NCBI GenBank assembly: GCA_018401695.1
Contig: JAGYKD010000001.1
Location: 251,651-315,650 of the forward strand
Direction of reading: 5' to 3'
Length of the DNA: 64,000 nt
From: Flavobacteriales bacterium
Lineage (GTDB): Bacteria > Bacteroidota > Bacteroidia > CAIKAF01
Positions 1 through 9,552 of this stretch are shown here, piece by piece (positions within the stretch are counted from its first letter, which is position 1; every line of letters begins with the position of its first letter). The notes under the pieces are model-generated. The model was not told where the DNA came from, searched no databases, and worked only from the letters and a program-made list of their open reading frames with translations. The position numbers and the translations under genes were made by a program.

Positions 1-2344
1 GCGCATCAATAAACTGTGCTACAATCTAAATACACAATACGTCGATGCGGTAAAGGTGGCCATGAAAGTAATTAACGGCATGTACCCCGGCATCTCCACT
101 TCGGCACTAGACAACCTGGCCGCTCAAGAAGCCGCAGCCATGTCTATTGTGCACCCCGACTATGCTTTGCTCGCCTCCAGAATCGCCGTATCTAACCTCC
201 ACAAGGACACCGAAAAGTCCTTTAGCAAAACCATAGACGCGCTGTACCACTACAAAGACCCCAAAACCGGTGAGCATGCCTCGCTCATAGCTCAAGACGT
301 TTGGGAAGTCATTATGACCAATGCCGAATTGCTCGACTCAACCCTTATTTACGACAGAGATTACAACTTTGACTTTTTCGGATTTAAAACCCTCGAAAAG
401 TCTTATCTGCTGAAAATGAAAGGGAAAGTAGCCGAACGCCCACAACAACTTTATATGAGGGTGGCTATTGGCATACACCTCAATGATTTAGAGGCCGCCA
501 TAGAAACCTACCACGCCCTTTCCGAAGGATGGTTCACCCACGCTACTCCTACCCTATTCAATGCCGGAACACCCAAACCCCAAATGTCGAGCTGCTTCCT
601 CCTCCAAATACGCGAAGACAGCATCGACGGTATTTACGATACCATAAAACAAACCGCAAAAATCTCCCAGTCCGCCGGTGGAATTGGACTGGCCATTCAT
701 AAAATCCGCGCCAAAGGCTCCTACATCAAAGGTACCAACGGCACCTCCAATGGCATTGTGCCCATGCTTCGGGTCTTTAACGACACCGCACGCTATGTAG
801 ACCAAGGCGGCGGTAAGCGCAAAGGCTCCTTTGCGGTTTACCTGGAACCCTGGCACGACGATATCATGGACTTTTTAGATCTCAAGAAGAATACAGGTCA
901 AGAAGAATTGCGCACCCGCGACCTGTTCCTAGCTCTTTGGGTTCCGGATTTGTTCATGGAAAAAGTAGAAAAAGACGAGGACTGGCACCTGTTCTGCCCA
1001 AACGAAGCTCCGGGACTCAACGAATGCCATAGCGAAGCCTTTGACCAACTGTATCAAAAGTATGTAGACGAAAATAAGTTCCGCCGTAAGGTAAAAGCCA
1101 GAGAACTCTGGGGCAGAATCATCGAAGCTCAAATCGAAACCGGAACCCCCTACATGCTCTTTAAAGATGCCGCAAACAACAAAAGCAACCAGAAAAACCT
1201 CGGCACCATACAAAGCTCCAACCTTTGTACAGAAATTATTGAATATACCGCACCCGACGAAGTGGCCGTTTGCAACCTAGCCTCCATTGCACTGCCAAAA
1301 TTCGTGCGTGAAGACGGTAGCTTCGACTTTGACCACCTCTTTAAGGTAACCTACATGGCTACCCGAAACCTAAACCGGGTCATCGATCGCAACTTTTACC
1401 CGGTAAAAGAAGCAAGAAATTCAAATCTCCGACACCGACCCATTGGTTTAGGTGTGCAAGGCTTGGCCGACACTTTCGTAATGATGCGGCATCCCTTCGA
1501 TTCGGAAGAAGCAAAACAGCTGAATAGAGACATTTTTGAAACCATTTATTTTGCTGCCTTGTGCTGCTCCAAAGATTTGGCAAAAACAGACGGACCTTAC
1601 GAATCTTTCCAAGGTTCGCCCGCAAGCCAAGGCAAGCTGCAATTTGACCTTTGGGGAGTAAGCCCTAGCAACCGTTGGGAGTGGGATGTGCTTAAAGAAG
1701 AAATTCAAAACTACGGCCTGAGAAACTCCCTTTTGGTGGCCCCTATGCCCACCGCTTCCACCGCACAAATACTCGGCAACAACGAATGCTTTGAACCTTT
1801 CACCTCAAACATGTACATGCGCCGCGTGCTCTCTGGTGAATTCCCCGTGGTTAACAAACACTTGCTACGTGACTTGGTAAAACTTGGGCTGTGGAACAAC
1901 GACATGAAAAACAAAATCATGCACTACAACGGCTCCATTCAGGAAATGGATGAAATTCCACAAAACATCAAAGACCTCTACAAAACAGTCTGGGAAATCA
2001 AACAAAAAGACATCATCGATATGGCCGCCGATCGCGGGGCATTTATCGACCAAAGTCAATCCCTTAACGTGTTTATGGAGTCGCCCAGCTATGCCAAAAT
2101 GACCTCCCTGCACTTCCATGCCTGGAAACGAGGACTCAAAACCGGCATGTATTACCTAAGATCCAAATCTTCGGCCGATGCCATTAAGTTTACCGTAGAC
2201 GCATCCGTGGCCAAAAAAACCGAGGCGCCTGTGCCCACAGTAGCAAACCTGACCGATATCAGCGAAGAAATCGATCAAGACATGATCAATCAATTGAACT
2301 GCTCTCTCGACAATCCCGACGGGTGCGAAGCCTGCGGTTCTTAA
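1..2344 (+). CDS. nrdA: Class I ribonucleoside-diphosphate reductase, large (alpha) subunit, 5' truncated by window
   Basis: Reduces ribonucleotides to deoxyribonucleotides for DNA synthesis, working in the cytoplasm with a radical-carrying beta subunit (NrdB), which is not in this window. The frame is open from base 2, so the GTG at 56 is an internal valine and the true start lies upstream. About 780 residues are visible, beginning inside the N-terminal ATP-cone ([20 protein letters not shown]). Active-site elements are clear: the SSCFLL cysteine, the SSNLCTEI segment (Asn, Cys, Glu) and the second redox cysteine in [15 protein letters not shown] near the C-terminus carries the tyrosine pair for radical transfer, and the tail ends DGCEACGS, the swinging CxxC thiol pair. 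All class Ia hallmarks are intact. A strong terminator follows, so this is the last gene of its transcript. Confidence 0.96.
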   Translation, partial: RINKLCYNLNTQYVDAVKVAMKVINGMYPGISTSALDNLAAQEAAAMSIVHPDYALLASRIAVSNLHKDTEKSFSKTIDALYHYKDPKTGEHASLIAQDVWEVIMTNAELLDSTLIYDRDYNFDFFGFKTLEKSYLLKMKGKVAERPQQLYMRVAIGIHLNDLEAAIETYHALSEGWFTHATPTLFNAGTPKPQMSSCFLLQIREDSIDGIYDTIKQTAKISQSAGGIGLAIHKIRAKGSYIKGTNGTSNGIVPMLRVFNDTARYVDQGGGKRKGSFAVYLEPWHDDIMDFLDLKKNTGQEELRTRDLFLALWVPDLFMEKVEKDEDWHLFCPNEAPGLNECHSEAFDQLYQKYVDENKFRRKVKARELWGRIIEAQIETGTPYMLFKDAANNKSNQKNLGTIQSSNLCTEIIEYTAPDEVAVCNLASIALPKFVREDGSFDFDHLFKVTYMATRNLNRVIDRNFYPVKEARNSNLRHRPIGLGVQGLADTFVMMRHPFDSEEAKQLNRDIFETIYFAALCCSKDLAKTDGPYESFQGSPASQGKLQFDLWGVSPSNRWEWDVLKEEIQNYGLRNSLLVAPMPTASTAQILGNNECFEPFTSNMYMRRVLSGEFPVVNKHLLRDLVKLGLWNNDMKNKIMHYNGSIQEMDEIPQNIKDLYKTVWEIKQKDIIDMAADRGAFIDQSQSLNVFMESPSYAKMTSLHFHAWKRGLKTGMYYLRSKSSADAIKFTVDASVAKKTEAPVPTVANLTDISEEIDQDMINQLNCSLDNPDGCEACGS

Positions 2345-2378
2345 TGGGGGCGCACAAACCTCCTAAACCATACACTTT

Positions 2379-2416
2379 AAAGCACAGCCGAGGCCCTGCC
2401 TCAGCTGTGCTTTTTT
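2379..2416 (+). terminator. Rho-independent terminator after nrdA
   Basis: A 15-bp stem starting AAAGCACAGC with one mismatch and a 5-nt loop (CCCTG) is followed by a run of T. It lies 35 nt after the nrdA stop. Confidence 0.85.
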
Positions 2417-2527
2417 AACGCTTGAGACCGTCAACTCTCCTTCCGATTTCAATAGCTCCGCTTGGAGCACCACCGCCAGTCCCCAAACCACCATTTTTCC
2501 GAATCCACTACCTAACTGCAACGCTTT

Positions 2528-2594
2528 TTGACAATTTACGTGTCAATATTAGACTTTTCACGCATTTTGCCTATTTTATTGTCTATAAATAGAC
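2528..2594 (+). promoter_or_regulatory. Palindromic putative operators upstream of the dnaE2-like gene
   Basis: Three overlapping or nearby dyads precede the polymerase gene: TTGACA-N7-TGTCAA (2528-2546), GTCAATATTAGAC (2542-2554) and the perfect palindrome GTCTATAAATAGAC (2581-2594), whose last base is 15 nt before the ATG. The last two share the form GTC-N7/8-GAC, as expected for a dimeric repressor with two sites. That these are DNA-damage operators is inference. Confidence 0.5.
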
Positions 2595-2609
2595 GTATTT
2601 TTTGTCATT

Positions 2610-5585
2610 ATGCTATTAAACGTACACTCCTGGTTCAGCCTAAAGTATGGCATCCACAGCCCGGAAGCCTTGCTACAACGCGCAAAAAGCCTAGGTATCC
2701 GACGCATGTGTTTAACAGACATCAACAACAGCTCGGGAATGGCCGACTTTTTGCGCCTGGCACCCCAATATGAAATCGAAGCATCGGTAGGGGTAGACAT
2801 AAGACAGCAAGGCCTAAAACGCTATGTGCTCCTAGCTCAGCATATGGAAGGCCTGGCCTCCATCCACCGCCTGGTGTCTGCACACCACTGCCATGGTGCC
2901 CCATTTCCCCTCCACGCACCTCCCATGGAGGGAGTGTCGGTCATTTACCCCTTCCACAAAGACTTGCCCTTAAGGCAACTAAACCCCAACGAATGGATTG
3001 GTCTAAGGCTGCAAGATGCCGCCCAACTAAGCCTCTCGCCCTGGCGTAACCAACAACACCGCCTTGTAGTTCTTCAACCCGTCACTTTTCTCGACCCGGG
3101 CGACTTGCAGCTACACCGCTTGCTACGGGCCATCGACAACAACCAATTGCTGAGCCACGACAACCGGAAAGGACATGCCCAAGCTGCCGATATTATGCAA
3201 GCCGAGTTTGAATGGTGCCGACATTTTCGTTGCTACCCACAAATCATACTAAATACCAAGGAATTGCTGGAACAAAGCACCATAAACTTTGATTTTGGCA
3301 GACCCAAAAACCGAAAATTGTTTGGCAAAGACGCTCGAGAAGACTACCGACTGCTCTACGAAGAAAGCTATAAGGGCTTGCTCAACCGCTACGAAAACCC
3401 CGATGCATCTACCGTAGCGCGCCTGGAAAAGGAACTACGCATGATTCACGAACTGGGATTCACCGCATACTTTCTTATCAACTGGGATCTGATACAATAT
3501 GCCCACAAACAAGGCTTTTTTCACGTAGGCCGAGGAAGCGGTGCCAATAGCTTAGTGGCCTATTGCTTGGGAATTACAGACGTAGACCCCATGGAACTCG
3601 ACCTGTACTTTGAACGCTTTATCAATCCTCACCGAAAAAATCCGCCGGATTTTGATTTGGACTTTTCTTGGAAAGACAGAGACGAAGTACTCCGCTACTT
3701 GTTTCGAAAATACCCGGAAGGACATATTGCCCTGCTCGCTACCTATCAAACCTTTCAGCAAAAACGTGCCCTGCGCGAACTCGGCAAGGTCTTTGGCCTG
3801 CCCGACGAAGAAATACGAAAATTAGAACACAGCCCTCCAAAGGATAACATTGGAGCTGCCATAGCCCACTACAGCGCAAGAATGGAGGGAATGCCCGCTC
3901 ATTTGAGCATACATGCCGGCGGTGTACTCATTTCCGAAGCCCCTTTGTACAACTATACGGCCCTGCAAATCCCTCCAAAAGGCTTTCCTATGGTGCAGTT
4001 TAGCATGCTAGAAGCCGAAGACATTGGCCTGTACAAATTCGACATTCTTAGCCAACGGGGACTCGGACACATTCGCGATACCATGGAAATGGTGGCCGCT
4101 CAAAAAGGGATTGAAGTGCCTATTCACGACACAGAAACCCTAAAAAAGGACCCAAAAGTGCGCGCTCACCTCCAAGCCGGACAAACTATGGGCTGCTTCT
4201 ACATAGAGTCTCCCGCCATGCGCATGCTGCTCAAACGCCTCAAAGCAAGCGAGTACAAAGACCTGGTCGCCGCCAGCTCCATCATACGTCCCGGCGTTGC
4301 GCGCTCCGGCATGATGCGCGCCTATATCGAACGCTTTAGAAACCCCGAAAAAGTGCAGCACATTCACCCCAAAATGGGCGAACTCATGGCCGATACCTTT
4401 GGCATTATGGTGTACCAAGAAGACGTAATCAAAGTGGCACACCACTTTGCCGGACTCGATTTGGCCGAAGCCGATGTGCTTCGAAGAGGCATGTCCGGAA
4501 AGTTCCGCAGCCGAGAAGCATTTCAAAAAATCAAAGACCGATTCTTTGATTGCTGCCGCCAAAAAGGCTATGCAGAACCGGTCACACAAACCGTATGGGA
4601 CCAAATCGAGAGCTTTGCCGGATACTCCTTTTCCAAAGCCCACTCCGCCTCATATGCCGTAGAAAGTTACCAAAGTTTATATCTAAAAGCCCATTACCCT
4701 TTGGAGTTTATCACCGCTGTAATCAACAACTTTGGAGGATTTTACCGCACCGAAATTTACCTGCACGAAGCACGAAAATGCGGCGCCTCCGTAGAGGCCC
4801 CTTGCCTCAATCAAAGCCATTGGCTTAGCCGATTAGACCAAACCGTAATTTGGCTGGGCCTTGTTCATGTGAAAGGCCTGGAAGAAAATGTAGTGAAACA
4901 AATCCTGCAAGAACGTCATAAGCATGGCCCCTACCAAAGCTTAGAAGACCTGTGCCAACGCGTAAGGGTTCCCCTGGAAACCCTAATGATCCTTATACGC
5001 ATCGGAGCACTGCGCTTTACCAAAAAAGGCTGGAAAGAACTGCTATGGGAAGCCCGCCTGCGCTTTGCCAAAGGCAAAGCCAAAAGCCATCCACTGTTCC
5101 CTAGCCCCAAAACCCCTGTACTTAATCTACCCCAACTACATTATGAGCATTTAGACGATGCACGCCAGCAAATAGAACTCATGGGCTTTCCCTTATGCGA
5201 CCCCTTTCTACTGAGTGAAGCTCCATACCCCGGCCAAGCACTAAATAGTGAACTCCCAAAATACCTGGGACAAAACGTTTGCATCGACGGATATTTGGTT
5301 ACCCTAAAGCGAACCCGAACCATCAAGGGTGAGCACATGTATTTTGGCACTTTTTTGGATAGATCCGGAGACTTTGTAGATACCGTGCACTTCCCTCCCG
5401 TACTGCGCCACAGCCCATTTCGCGGATACGGCGTGTACAGAATCTACGGAAAAGTCACCGAGGACTTTGATTGCTATCAAATAGAAGTAAGCCGCATGGA
5501 ACGCCTTTCTTGGATGGTGGAACCTCCACAGACAAATCCCAAGCCCATAGGTGCACATCAACAGTCTGGGTATATTTGCGCATGA
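2610..5585 (+). CDS. dnaE2: Error-prone-type DNA polymerase III alpha subunit (DnaE2/ImuC-like)
   Basis: A C-family DNA polymerase of 991 residues, shorter than a replicative DnaE (about 1,150 or more) and typical of the DnaE2/ImuC class used in damage-induced translesion synthesis. The N-terminal PHP domain (about residues 1-70) reads LNVHSWFSLKYG and then TDINN where active PHP domains have a metal-binding His, so proofreading there is probably lost. The palm carries VGRGSGANS and the catalytic PPDFDLDFSW aspartates (about residues 350-356). A helix-hairpin-helix region and an OB fold (about 890-950) complete the architecture. The ATG at 2610 gives the standard N-terminus. It overlaps the next gene by 4 nt (ATGA). 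No imuB or lexA-like partner is in the window. Upstream palindromes suggest repression. Confidence 0.88.
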   Translation: MLLNVHSWFSLKYGIHSPEALLQRAKSLGIRRMCLTDINNSSGMADFLRLAPQYEIEASVGVDIRQQGLKRYVLLAQHMEGLASIHRLVSAHHCHGAPFPLHAPPMEGVSVIYPFHKDLPLRQLNPNEWIGLRLQDAAQLSLSPWRNQQHRLVVLQPVTFLDPGDLQLHRLLRAIDNNQLLSHDNRKGHAQAADIMQAEFEWCRHFRCYPQIILNTKELLEQSTINFDFGRPKNRKLFGKDAREDYRLLYEESYKGLLNRYENPDASTVARLEKELRMIHELGFTAYFLINWDLIQYAHKQGFFHVGRGSGANSLVAYCLGITDVDPMELDLYFERFINPHRKNPPDFDLDFSWKDRDEVLRYLFRKYPEGHIALLATYQTFQQKRALRELGKVFGLPDEEIRKLEHSPPKDNIGAAIAHYSARMEGMPAHLSIHAGGVLISEAPLYNYTALQIPPKGFPMVQFSMLEAEDIGLYKFDILSQRGLGHIRDTMEMVAAQKGIEVPIHDTETLKKDPKVRAHLQAGQTMGCFYIESPAMRMLLKRLKASEYKDLVAASSIIRPGVARSGMMRAYIERFRNPEKVQHIHPKMGELMADTFGIMVYQEDVIKVAHHFAGLDLAEADVLRRGMSGKFRSREAFQKIKDRFFDCCRQKGYAEPVTQTVWDQIESFAGYSFSKAHSASYAVESYQSLYLKAHYPLEFITAVINNFGGFYRTEIYLHEARKCGASVEAPCLNQSHWLSRLDQTVIWLGLVHVKGLEENVVKQILQERHKHGPYQSLEDLCQRVRVPLETLMILIRIGALRFTKKGWKELLWEARLRFAKGKAKSHPLFPSPKTPVLNLPQLHYEHLDDARQQIELMGFPLCDPFLLSEAPYPGQALNSELPKYLGQNVCIDGYLVTLKRTRTIKGEHMYFGTFLDRSGDFVDTVHFPPVLRHSPFRGYGVYRIYGKVTEDFDCYQIEVSRMERLSWMVEPPQTNPKPIGAHQQSGYICA

Positions 5586-6181
5586 CTTTGGCTCTCTTCG
5601 ACTTCGATGGAACCCTCACCCGCAAGGATAGTTTCCCGGCATTTTTGACCTTTATGCTGGGAGCTTCAGGCTTTGCAAAGGCACTAATTGGGGCATCTCC
5701 CTCCATTATTGCCTGGAAATGCCGCCGTGCCACCAACCAACAAGCCAAAGAAGCACTCCTTTCGGCAGCGCTAAAAGGGAAAAGTCAAAACACTATTGAA
5801 CAGGCCGGCCAGGAGTTTGCCGAACGGTGCCTTGCCAAGCTCTTACGCCCTCAGGCAGAGGCTCTCCTGCAAAAACATCGAGCACTGGAACACGAAACCC
5901 TATTGGTGAGCGCAAGTCCGGACGCCTGGATGAAACCCATAGCAAAACAGCTCGGCATAAAACTCATATCAAGCCGTTTGGCATATAAAGAGGGAATTTT
6001 CCTAGGTAAACTCGAAGGCAAAAACTGCTACGGCCAAGAAAAGGTGGAAAGAATTAAACAAGAAGTCTCTTTAGACCAATACACCCGCATCTACGCCTAC
6101 GGCGATTCCCGCGGCGACAAAGAAATGCTAAAACTGGCTAGCCATCCCCATTACAAAACCCTCATTTTACCGGAAAGCTAA
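5582..6181 (+). CDS. HAD-IB family phosphatase (SerB-like)
   Basis: Haloacid dehalogenase superfamily hydrolase of 199 residues, subfamily IB (phosphoserine phosphatase-like). All motifs are visible: motif I LFDFDGTLT at the N-terminus (nucleophile Asp), motif II SASP around residue 110, a lysine in GQEKVERIK, and motif III GDSRGDKEML near residue 182. The start is the ATG at 5582, which overlaps the dnaE2 stop as ATGA; a longer upstream reading lies entirely inside dnaE2. Its stop overlaps the sbtA start (TAATG), so translation of the three genes is coupled. The helical cap after motif I differs from true SerB, so the substrate is open. Cytoplasmic. Confidence 0.85.
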   Translation: MTLALFDFDGTLTRKDSFPAFLTFMLGASGFAKALIGASPSIIAWKCRRATNQQAKEALLSAALKGKSQNTIEQAGQEFAERCLAKLLRPQAEALLQKHRALEHETLLVSASPDAWMKPIAKQLGIKLISSRLAYKEGIFLGKLEGKNCYGQEKVERIKQEVSLDQYTRIYAYGDSRGDKEMLKLASHPHYKTLILPES

Positions 6182-7122
6182 TGTTTGATTCGTTTTTGGA
6201 TCCTGCCATACTATGTTTTTTTCTGGGCATCGCAGCCACACTCATCAAAAGCGATTTGGAAGTACCCTCGCCTTTGCCCCGATTGTTTTCCCTATACTTG
6301 CTTTTGGCCATTGGCTTAAAAGGGGGCTTTGAGCTGGCCCACACCGGTCTGCAAGCGCAAGGCTTTGCCGTTCTGGGCATGGCTCTAGCAGCCAGTGCAC
6401 TAGTCCCTTGGTTGGCCTTTCCGCTCTTAGCAAAACGGGTAGGACGAAAAAACGCGGCAGCAATTGCCGCAGCCTATGGCTCGGTAAGTGCCGTAACCTT
6501 TATCACCGGCGTTTCGTGGCTCGAAACCTCCAACACCCCCTTTTCGGGCTATATGGTAGCCGCTTTGGCCGTTATGGAATCGCCGGCCATTGTTTCCGGC
6601 ATGCTCTTGAGCAAAAAAAGAGGCGAAGACAAACAAGGTTTTCGAGAGGCAGTCCGCGAAGCACTCACCAACGGTTCCGTGGTTTTGTTGCTGGGCGCCT
6701 TGCTCATCGGCTGGATTTCCGGCGAAAAAGGAGCCAAAAGCCTCGAAGTTTTTACCGGCCCATTGTTTAAAGGGGTGTTGCTGCTCTTTTTGCTCGACAT
6801 GGGCTTGGTGGCCGCTCGCCGTTTTGGAGGCCTAAAAAAACGTGCGTCCTTCTTACTGGCCTTTGGCTTTCTATTCCCCCTGAGCATAGGCCTACTGGGA
6901 CTATTGAGTGGCAAGCTTTTAGGACTACCTCCCGGCGACTTGCTTTTATGGTGCCTGTTGTGCGGATCGGGCAGCTACATTGCCGTACCCGCTGCCATGC
7001 GACTGGCCGTGCCCAAAGCCGATCCCTCCCTCTACATTACCCTACCCTTGGCCATCACCTTTCCATTCAATATATTGCTTGGAATTCCACTCTACGATTT
7101 TTTGATTCAAAGCCTGGCATAA
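6181..7122 (+). CDS. sbtA: Sodium-dependent bicarbonate permease family protein (SbtA)
   Basis: Integral membrane protein of 313 residues with about ten hydrophobic segments in two halves, the SbtA (formerly DUF897) fold. The family signature AAAIAAAYGSVSAVTFITG sits near residues 95-115. In cyanobacteria SbtA imports bicarbonate with sodium; homologues in non-photosynthetic bacteria are assumed to supply bicarbonate for carboxylases, but substrate proof there is thin. It starts at an ATG overlapping the HAD gene stop by one base and is followed after 3 nt by a small protein with a PII-like fold, which matches the SbtA-SbtB pairing known in cyanobacteria. Confidence 0.9.
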   Translation: MFDSFLDPAILCFFLGIAATLIKSDLEVPSPLPRLFSLYLLLAIGLKGGFELAHTGLQAQGFAVLGMALAASALVPWLAFPLLAKRVGRKNAAAIAAAYGSVSAVTFITGVSWLETSNTPFSGYMVAALAVMESPAIVSGMLLSKKRGEDKQGFREAVREALTNGSVVLLLGALLIGWISGEKGAKSLEVFTGPLFKGVLLLFLLDMGLVAARRFGGLKKRASFLLAFGFLFPLSIGLLGLLSGKLLGLPPGDLLLWCLLCGSGSYIAVPAAMRLAVPKADPSLYITLPLAITFPFNILLGIPLYDFLIQSLA

Positions 7123-7125
7123 ATT

Positions 7126-7419
7126 ATGGCAAAAGTGATTCGTTTGGAATGTGTAGTGCCTCCGGCCGCTTGGAAAAGCTTTAAGCCTTTAGTACTTGAG
7201 CACAAAAACTGCATTCAATATACCCTTATCGAAGATGCCATCGGCCGCCTTGGAGGAATGGAAAAACAAGGCGACTTGCCCCTAGATGTCATGCGCGACC
7301 GACTTATCGTAGCCATTTTCACCGCCCCCATCGACCCCGAATTACCGGCAAAAATTCAGCACTTATTCGAAGCCAAAGGCGGATCCTGCCTCATGGCTGA
7401 AATGGAGCAACTGATCTAA
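7126..7419 (+). CDS. Small PII-like protein, candidate SbtB partner of SbtA
   Basis: 97 residues, starting 3 nt after sbtA. The order of predicted elements is beta (KVIRLECVVP) - alpha (about 12-27) - beta (CIQYTLIEDAIG) - beta (DRLIVAIFTAP) - alpha (PELPAKIQHLFEA) - beta (SCLMAEMEQLI), a double beta-alpha-beta ferredoxin-like fold as in PII proteins. The length and the place right after sbtA fit SbtB, which binds adenine nucleotides and gates SbtA. No C-terminal CxxxxC redox loop is present. The call rests mainly on neighbourhood and fold pattern; sequence signatures are weak. Confidence 0.6.
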   Translation: MAKVIRLECVVPPAAWKSFKPLVLEHKNCIQYTLIEDAIGRLGGMEKQGDLPLDVMRDRLIVAIFTAPIDPELPAKIQHLFEAKGGSCLMAEMEQLI

Positions 7420-7441
7420 AAAAACATTCGGATTTTGTGGG

Positions 7442-7480
7442 GGGGCTGAACCGGGCTGCCGGCTGCAAATCCTCAGCCCC
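7442..7480. terminator. Stem-loop between convergent sbtB-like and minus-strand genes
   Basis: GGGGCTGA (7442-7449) pairs with TCAGCCCC (7473-7480) across a GC-rich loop, in the 72-nt gap between convergent genes. There is no clear T-run, so a role as bidirectional terminator is only likely. Confidence 0.45.
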
Positions 7481-7491
7481 TACTCCTTTAG

Positions 7492-7899
7492 CTACTCACA
7501 AATACAGCTTTGGCCAGCTTCAATGTGCACCAAAGCCCAGGTGCTGTCGCGGATTTCGATTAGGGCAGCGGTGGTGTCGCCGGGACGCTGCGTTTGAATG
7601 TAATACCTGCGGTGCGGCTCCCGTCGGGGCTCGCTCTTGGAAAACAACACCTGCGCCTCCGGCAGGGCATCGACCCAGGCCTTGGGCGCTATGCCCAGGC
7701 AGTCGAAAAAGCAGAGGGATAGGCTGTCGCCGGCAAAAAAGGCTCGGCCGATTTCGTCTTTGATTTGTTGCTGGGGCCAGAATCCGGGCAAGTCGTTTCG
7801 GCCCCGCCACAGCATGCCCCAAGCTACCAGGGTTCCTAAGCCCAGTCCAATGAGGTAATAGCGGAGTCGGCGCCCAAAACCTTTTTTCCAACCGGCCAT
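7492..7899 (-). CDS. Small membrane-anchored protein of unknown function (possibly DUF4258-like)
   Basis: 135 residues with a basic N-terminus and one transmembrane helix (about residues 13-29, YLIGLGLGTLVAWGMLW), followed by a soluble domain that would face the periplasm or outside. It is the last gene of the porX-tsaE-ald run and overlaps the ald stop by one base (TAATG). Small membrane proteins of this build are, from memory, found beside ald or tsaE in other Bacteroidota and have been labelled DUF4258, but that assignment is not secure. Function unknown; the overlap argues it is a real gene made together with ald. Confidence 0.6.
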   Translation of the reverse strand: MAGWKKGFGRRLRYYLIGLGLGTLVAWGMLWRGRNDLPGFWPQQQIKDEIGRAFFAGDSLSLCFFDCLGIAPKAWVDALPEAQVLFSKSEPRREPHRRYYIQTQRPGDTTAALIEIRDSTWALVHIEAGQSCICE

Positions 7900-9122
7900 T
7901 AGAGTGCTGCCATTATGAGGTCAATGTCTTTGTAAGGCAGGCGGTAAATTTTGGCGAAAAACTCATTGGTGAGCATGCCTTGATACAGGTACACCCCACT
8001 GCGTGCCGCAGGGTGGTTCCTGAAATATTGGTCGGGGCCGCCTTCTTCGCCCATGCTGGCCAACATGGGGGCAAAAATGTTGCTAAGGGCTGTGGAAGCG
8101 GTGTGCGCCACCCGGCTGGCAATGTTGGGTACGCAGTAGTGGATTACGCCGTATTTTTTAAAGGTGGGTTGATCGTGCGAGGTGAGTCGGGAGGTTTCAA
8201 AACAACCGCCTTGGTCAATGCTAACGTCAATAAGCACGGAACCGTATTTCATTTCGCTAACCATTTGCTCGGTAACCACGCAAGGGGTTCTTCCATGGGC
8301 TGCCCTCAAGGCTCCAATAACCACATCGGCCGATTGCATGCGGCGCGCCAGTTCGTCGGGTTGCAGCAGGCTGGTAAAAATATGGTGTCCGCCCACCAAA
8401 TGTTGCATTCGGGCAAGCCGCGAAAGGCTGCTGTCGAATACCTTAACGCTGGCCCCCAGGCCAAGGGCGGTGCGTGCCGCACTTTCGCCTACAATACCGG
8501 CTCCAATAATAAGCACTTCGACGGGGGGAATGCCGGTTACCCCACCCAGCATGAGCCCTTTGCCTTGGTTGGCGTTGGAGAGGTATTCGGCGGCAATGAG
8601 CATGGCGGTGCTGCCGGCGATTTCGCCCATGGAGCGAACTACGGGAAAGGCGCCCTCATCGTCGCGCAGGTAATTAAAGGCCAATGCGGTGGCTTTTTTA
8701 GCCATAAGTTGGCGTATGACATCGCCATATTGTGTGGTAGATTGTACTGCAGACAGCAGCAGCTGTCTGGGGCGGATGCAATCGATTTCGTCTTGGGTGG
8801 GCGGGGAAATTTTGAGCACGATATCGGCTTGGTAGACTTCTTTGGCGGAATATACAATGCGTGCACCGGCTTCGGCATAGTCCTTGTCTTGAAAGTGGGC
8901 ATGTTTTCCGGCATCGGCTTGAATCAGCACTTGGTGCCCGCAAGCGGTAAGGAAAGAAACGGCAGAAGGGATAAGGGGTATGCGGTTTTCCTGAAAGGAA
9001 GTTTCGCGGGGTACGCCAATGCTAATCTTGGTAGATTTGCGGCCCACCTCCAGCATTTCTTCCTGAGGAAGTAGGACACTGCCCTGCTGAATGTCTTTGT
9101 AGCTAAGTCCCGGCTTATTCAT
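7899..9122 (-). CDS. ald: Alanine dehydrogenase
   Basis: NAD-dependent interconversion of alanine with pyruvate and ammonia in the cytoplasm; 407 residues. The N-terminal AlaDh/PNT domain shows IGVPRETSFQENRIPLIP, with the Arg and Lys-type substrate contacts, and the Rossmann part has VLIIGAGIVGESAARTALGLG (about residues 205-225). FNYLRDDEGAFPVVRSMGEIAGSTA is replaced in transhydrogenases by a different linker, and no transmembrane part follows, so this is Ald rather than PntA. It carries an N-terminal extension of about 30 residues compared with classic Ald, as in other Bacteroidota. Its start overlaps tsaE by 8 nt, so it is translated from the porX transcript. Confidence 0.92.
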   Translation of the reverse strand: MNKPGLSYKDIQQGSVLLPQEEMLEVGRKSTKISIGVPRETSFQENRIPLIPSAVSFLTACGHQVLIQADAGKHAHFQDKDYAEAGARIVYSAKEVYQADIVLKISPPTQDEIDCIRPRQLLLSAVQSTTQYGDVIRQLMAKKATALAFNYLRDDEGAFPVVRSMGEIAGSTAMLIAAEYLSNANQGKGLMLGGVTGIPPVEVLIIGAGIVGESAARTALGLGASVKVFDSSLSRLARMQHLVGGHHIFTSLLQPDELARRMQSADVVIGALRAAHGRTPCVVTEQMVSEMKYGSVLIDVSIDQGGCFETSRLTSHDQPTFKKYGVIHYCVPNIASRVAHTASTALSNIFAPMLASMGEEGGPDQYFRNHPAARSGVYLYQGMLTNEFFAKIYRLPYKDIDLIMAAL

Positions 9123-9552
9123 AGTTCCAGACTCGGTCGATAGAAATTTTACGTGTTTGGTTGGGTTCTTTGGAGAACTGAACCTTAAATAAGGGCGTTA
9201 GGAAGGCAAGGGAGGGGGCGTTTTGGGGCCATTCTACGCACAAGATTCCATCGGTTCGGTGGACATATTCAAAAAAACCTGCGTCCATAGCTTCTTCTTC
9301 TTGACTGATGCGGTATAAGTCGGCGTGCCAAAGGTGGCCCTTGGTGCAAAGATATTCATTCAGTATGGAATATGTAGGGCTGGAAATTGCATCGGAGGAA
9401 CCCAATGCCTTAGCCAAGGCGGCTACAAAGGTGGTTTTGCCCAGGCCCATTTCGCCATAGAGCAGCACCAAATCTCCGGGCGCCAGTTCTTGAGCCAGCC
9501 AATGCGCCGGGGCTTCCAACTCCTGAGGCGTATGGGCGCAAAAGGCGGGCAT
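9115..9552 (-). CDS. tsaE: tRNA threonylcarbamoyladenosine biosynthesis ATPase TsaE
   Basis: ATPase of the TsaBDE complex that makes t6A at position 37 of ANN-decoding tRNAs. 145 residues; Walker A is GEMGLGKTTF (about 33-42), followed by the family motif SSPTYSILNEY and a Walker B-like HADLYRI with CVEWPQ later. Length is normal for the family. It overlaps porX by one base (TAATG) and ald by 8 nt, so the three are translationally coupled on one minus-strand message. Confidence 0.93.
   Translation of the reverse strand: MPAFCAHTPQELEAPAHWLAQELAPGDLVLLYGEMGLGKTTFVAALAKALGSSDAISSPTYSILNEYLCTKGHLWHADLYRISQEEEAMDAGFFEYVHRTDGILCVEWPQNAPSLAFLTPLFKVQFSKEPNQTRKISIDRVWNYE

Noticed and set aside
4140-4643. 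167-codon minus-strand frame inside dnaE2
   Set aside because: Shadow of a long, well-conserved gene, no domain.
7980-9074. 364-codon plus-strand frame opposite ald
   Set aside because: Antisense of the alanine dehydrogenase gene; composition reflects codon bias on the other strand.
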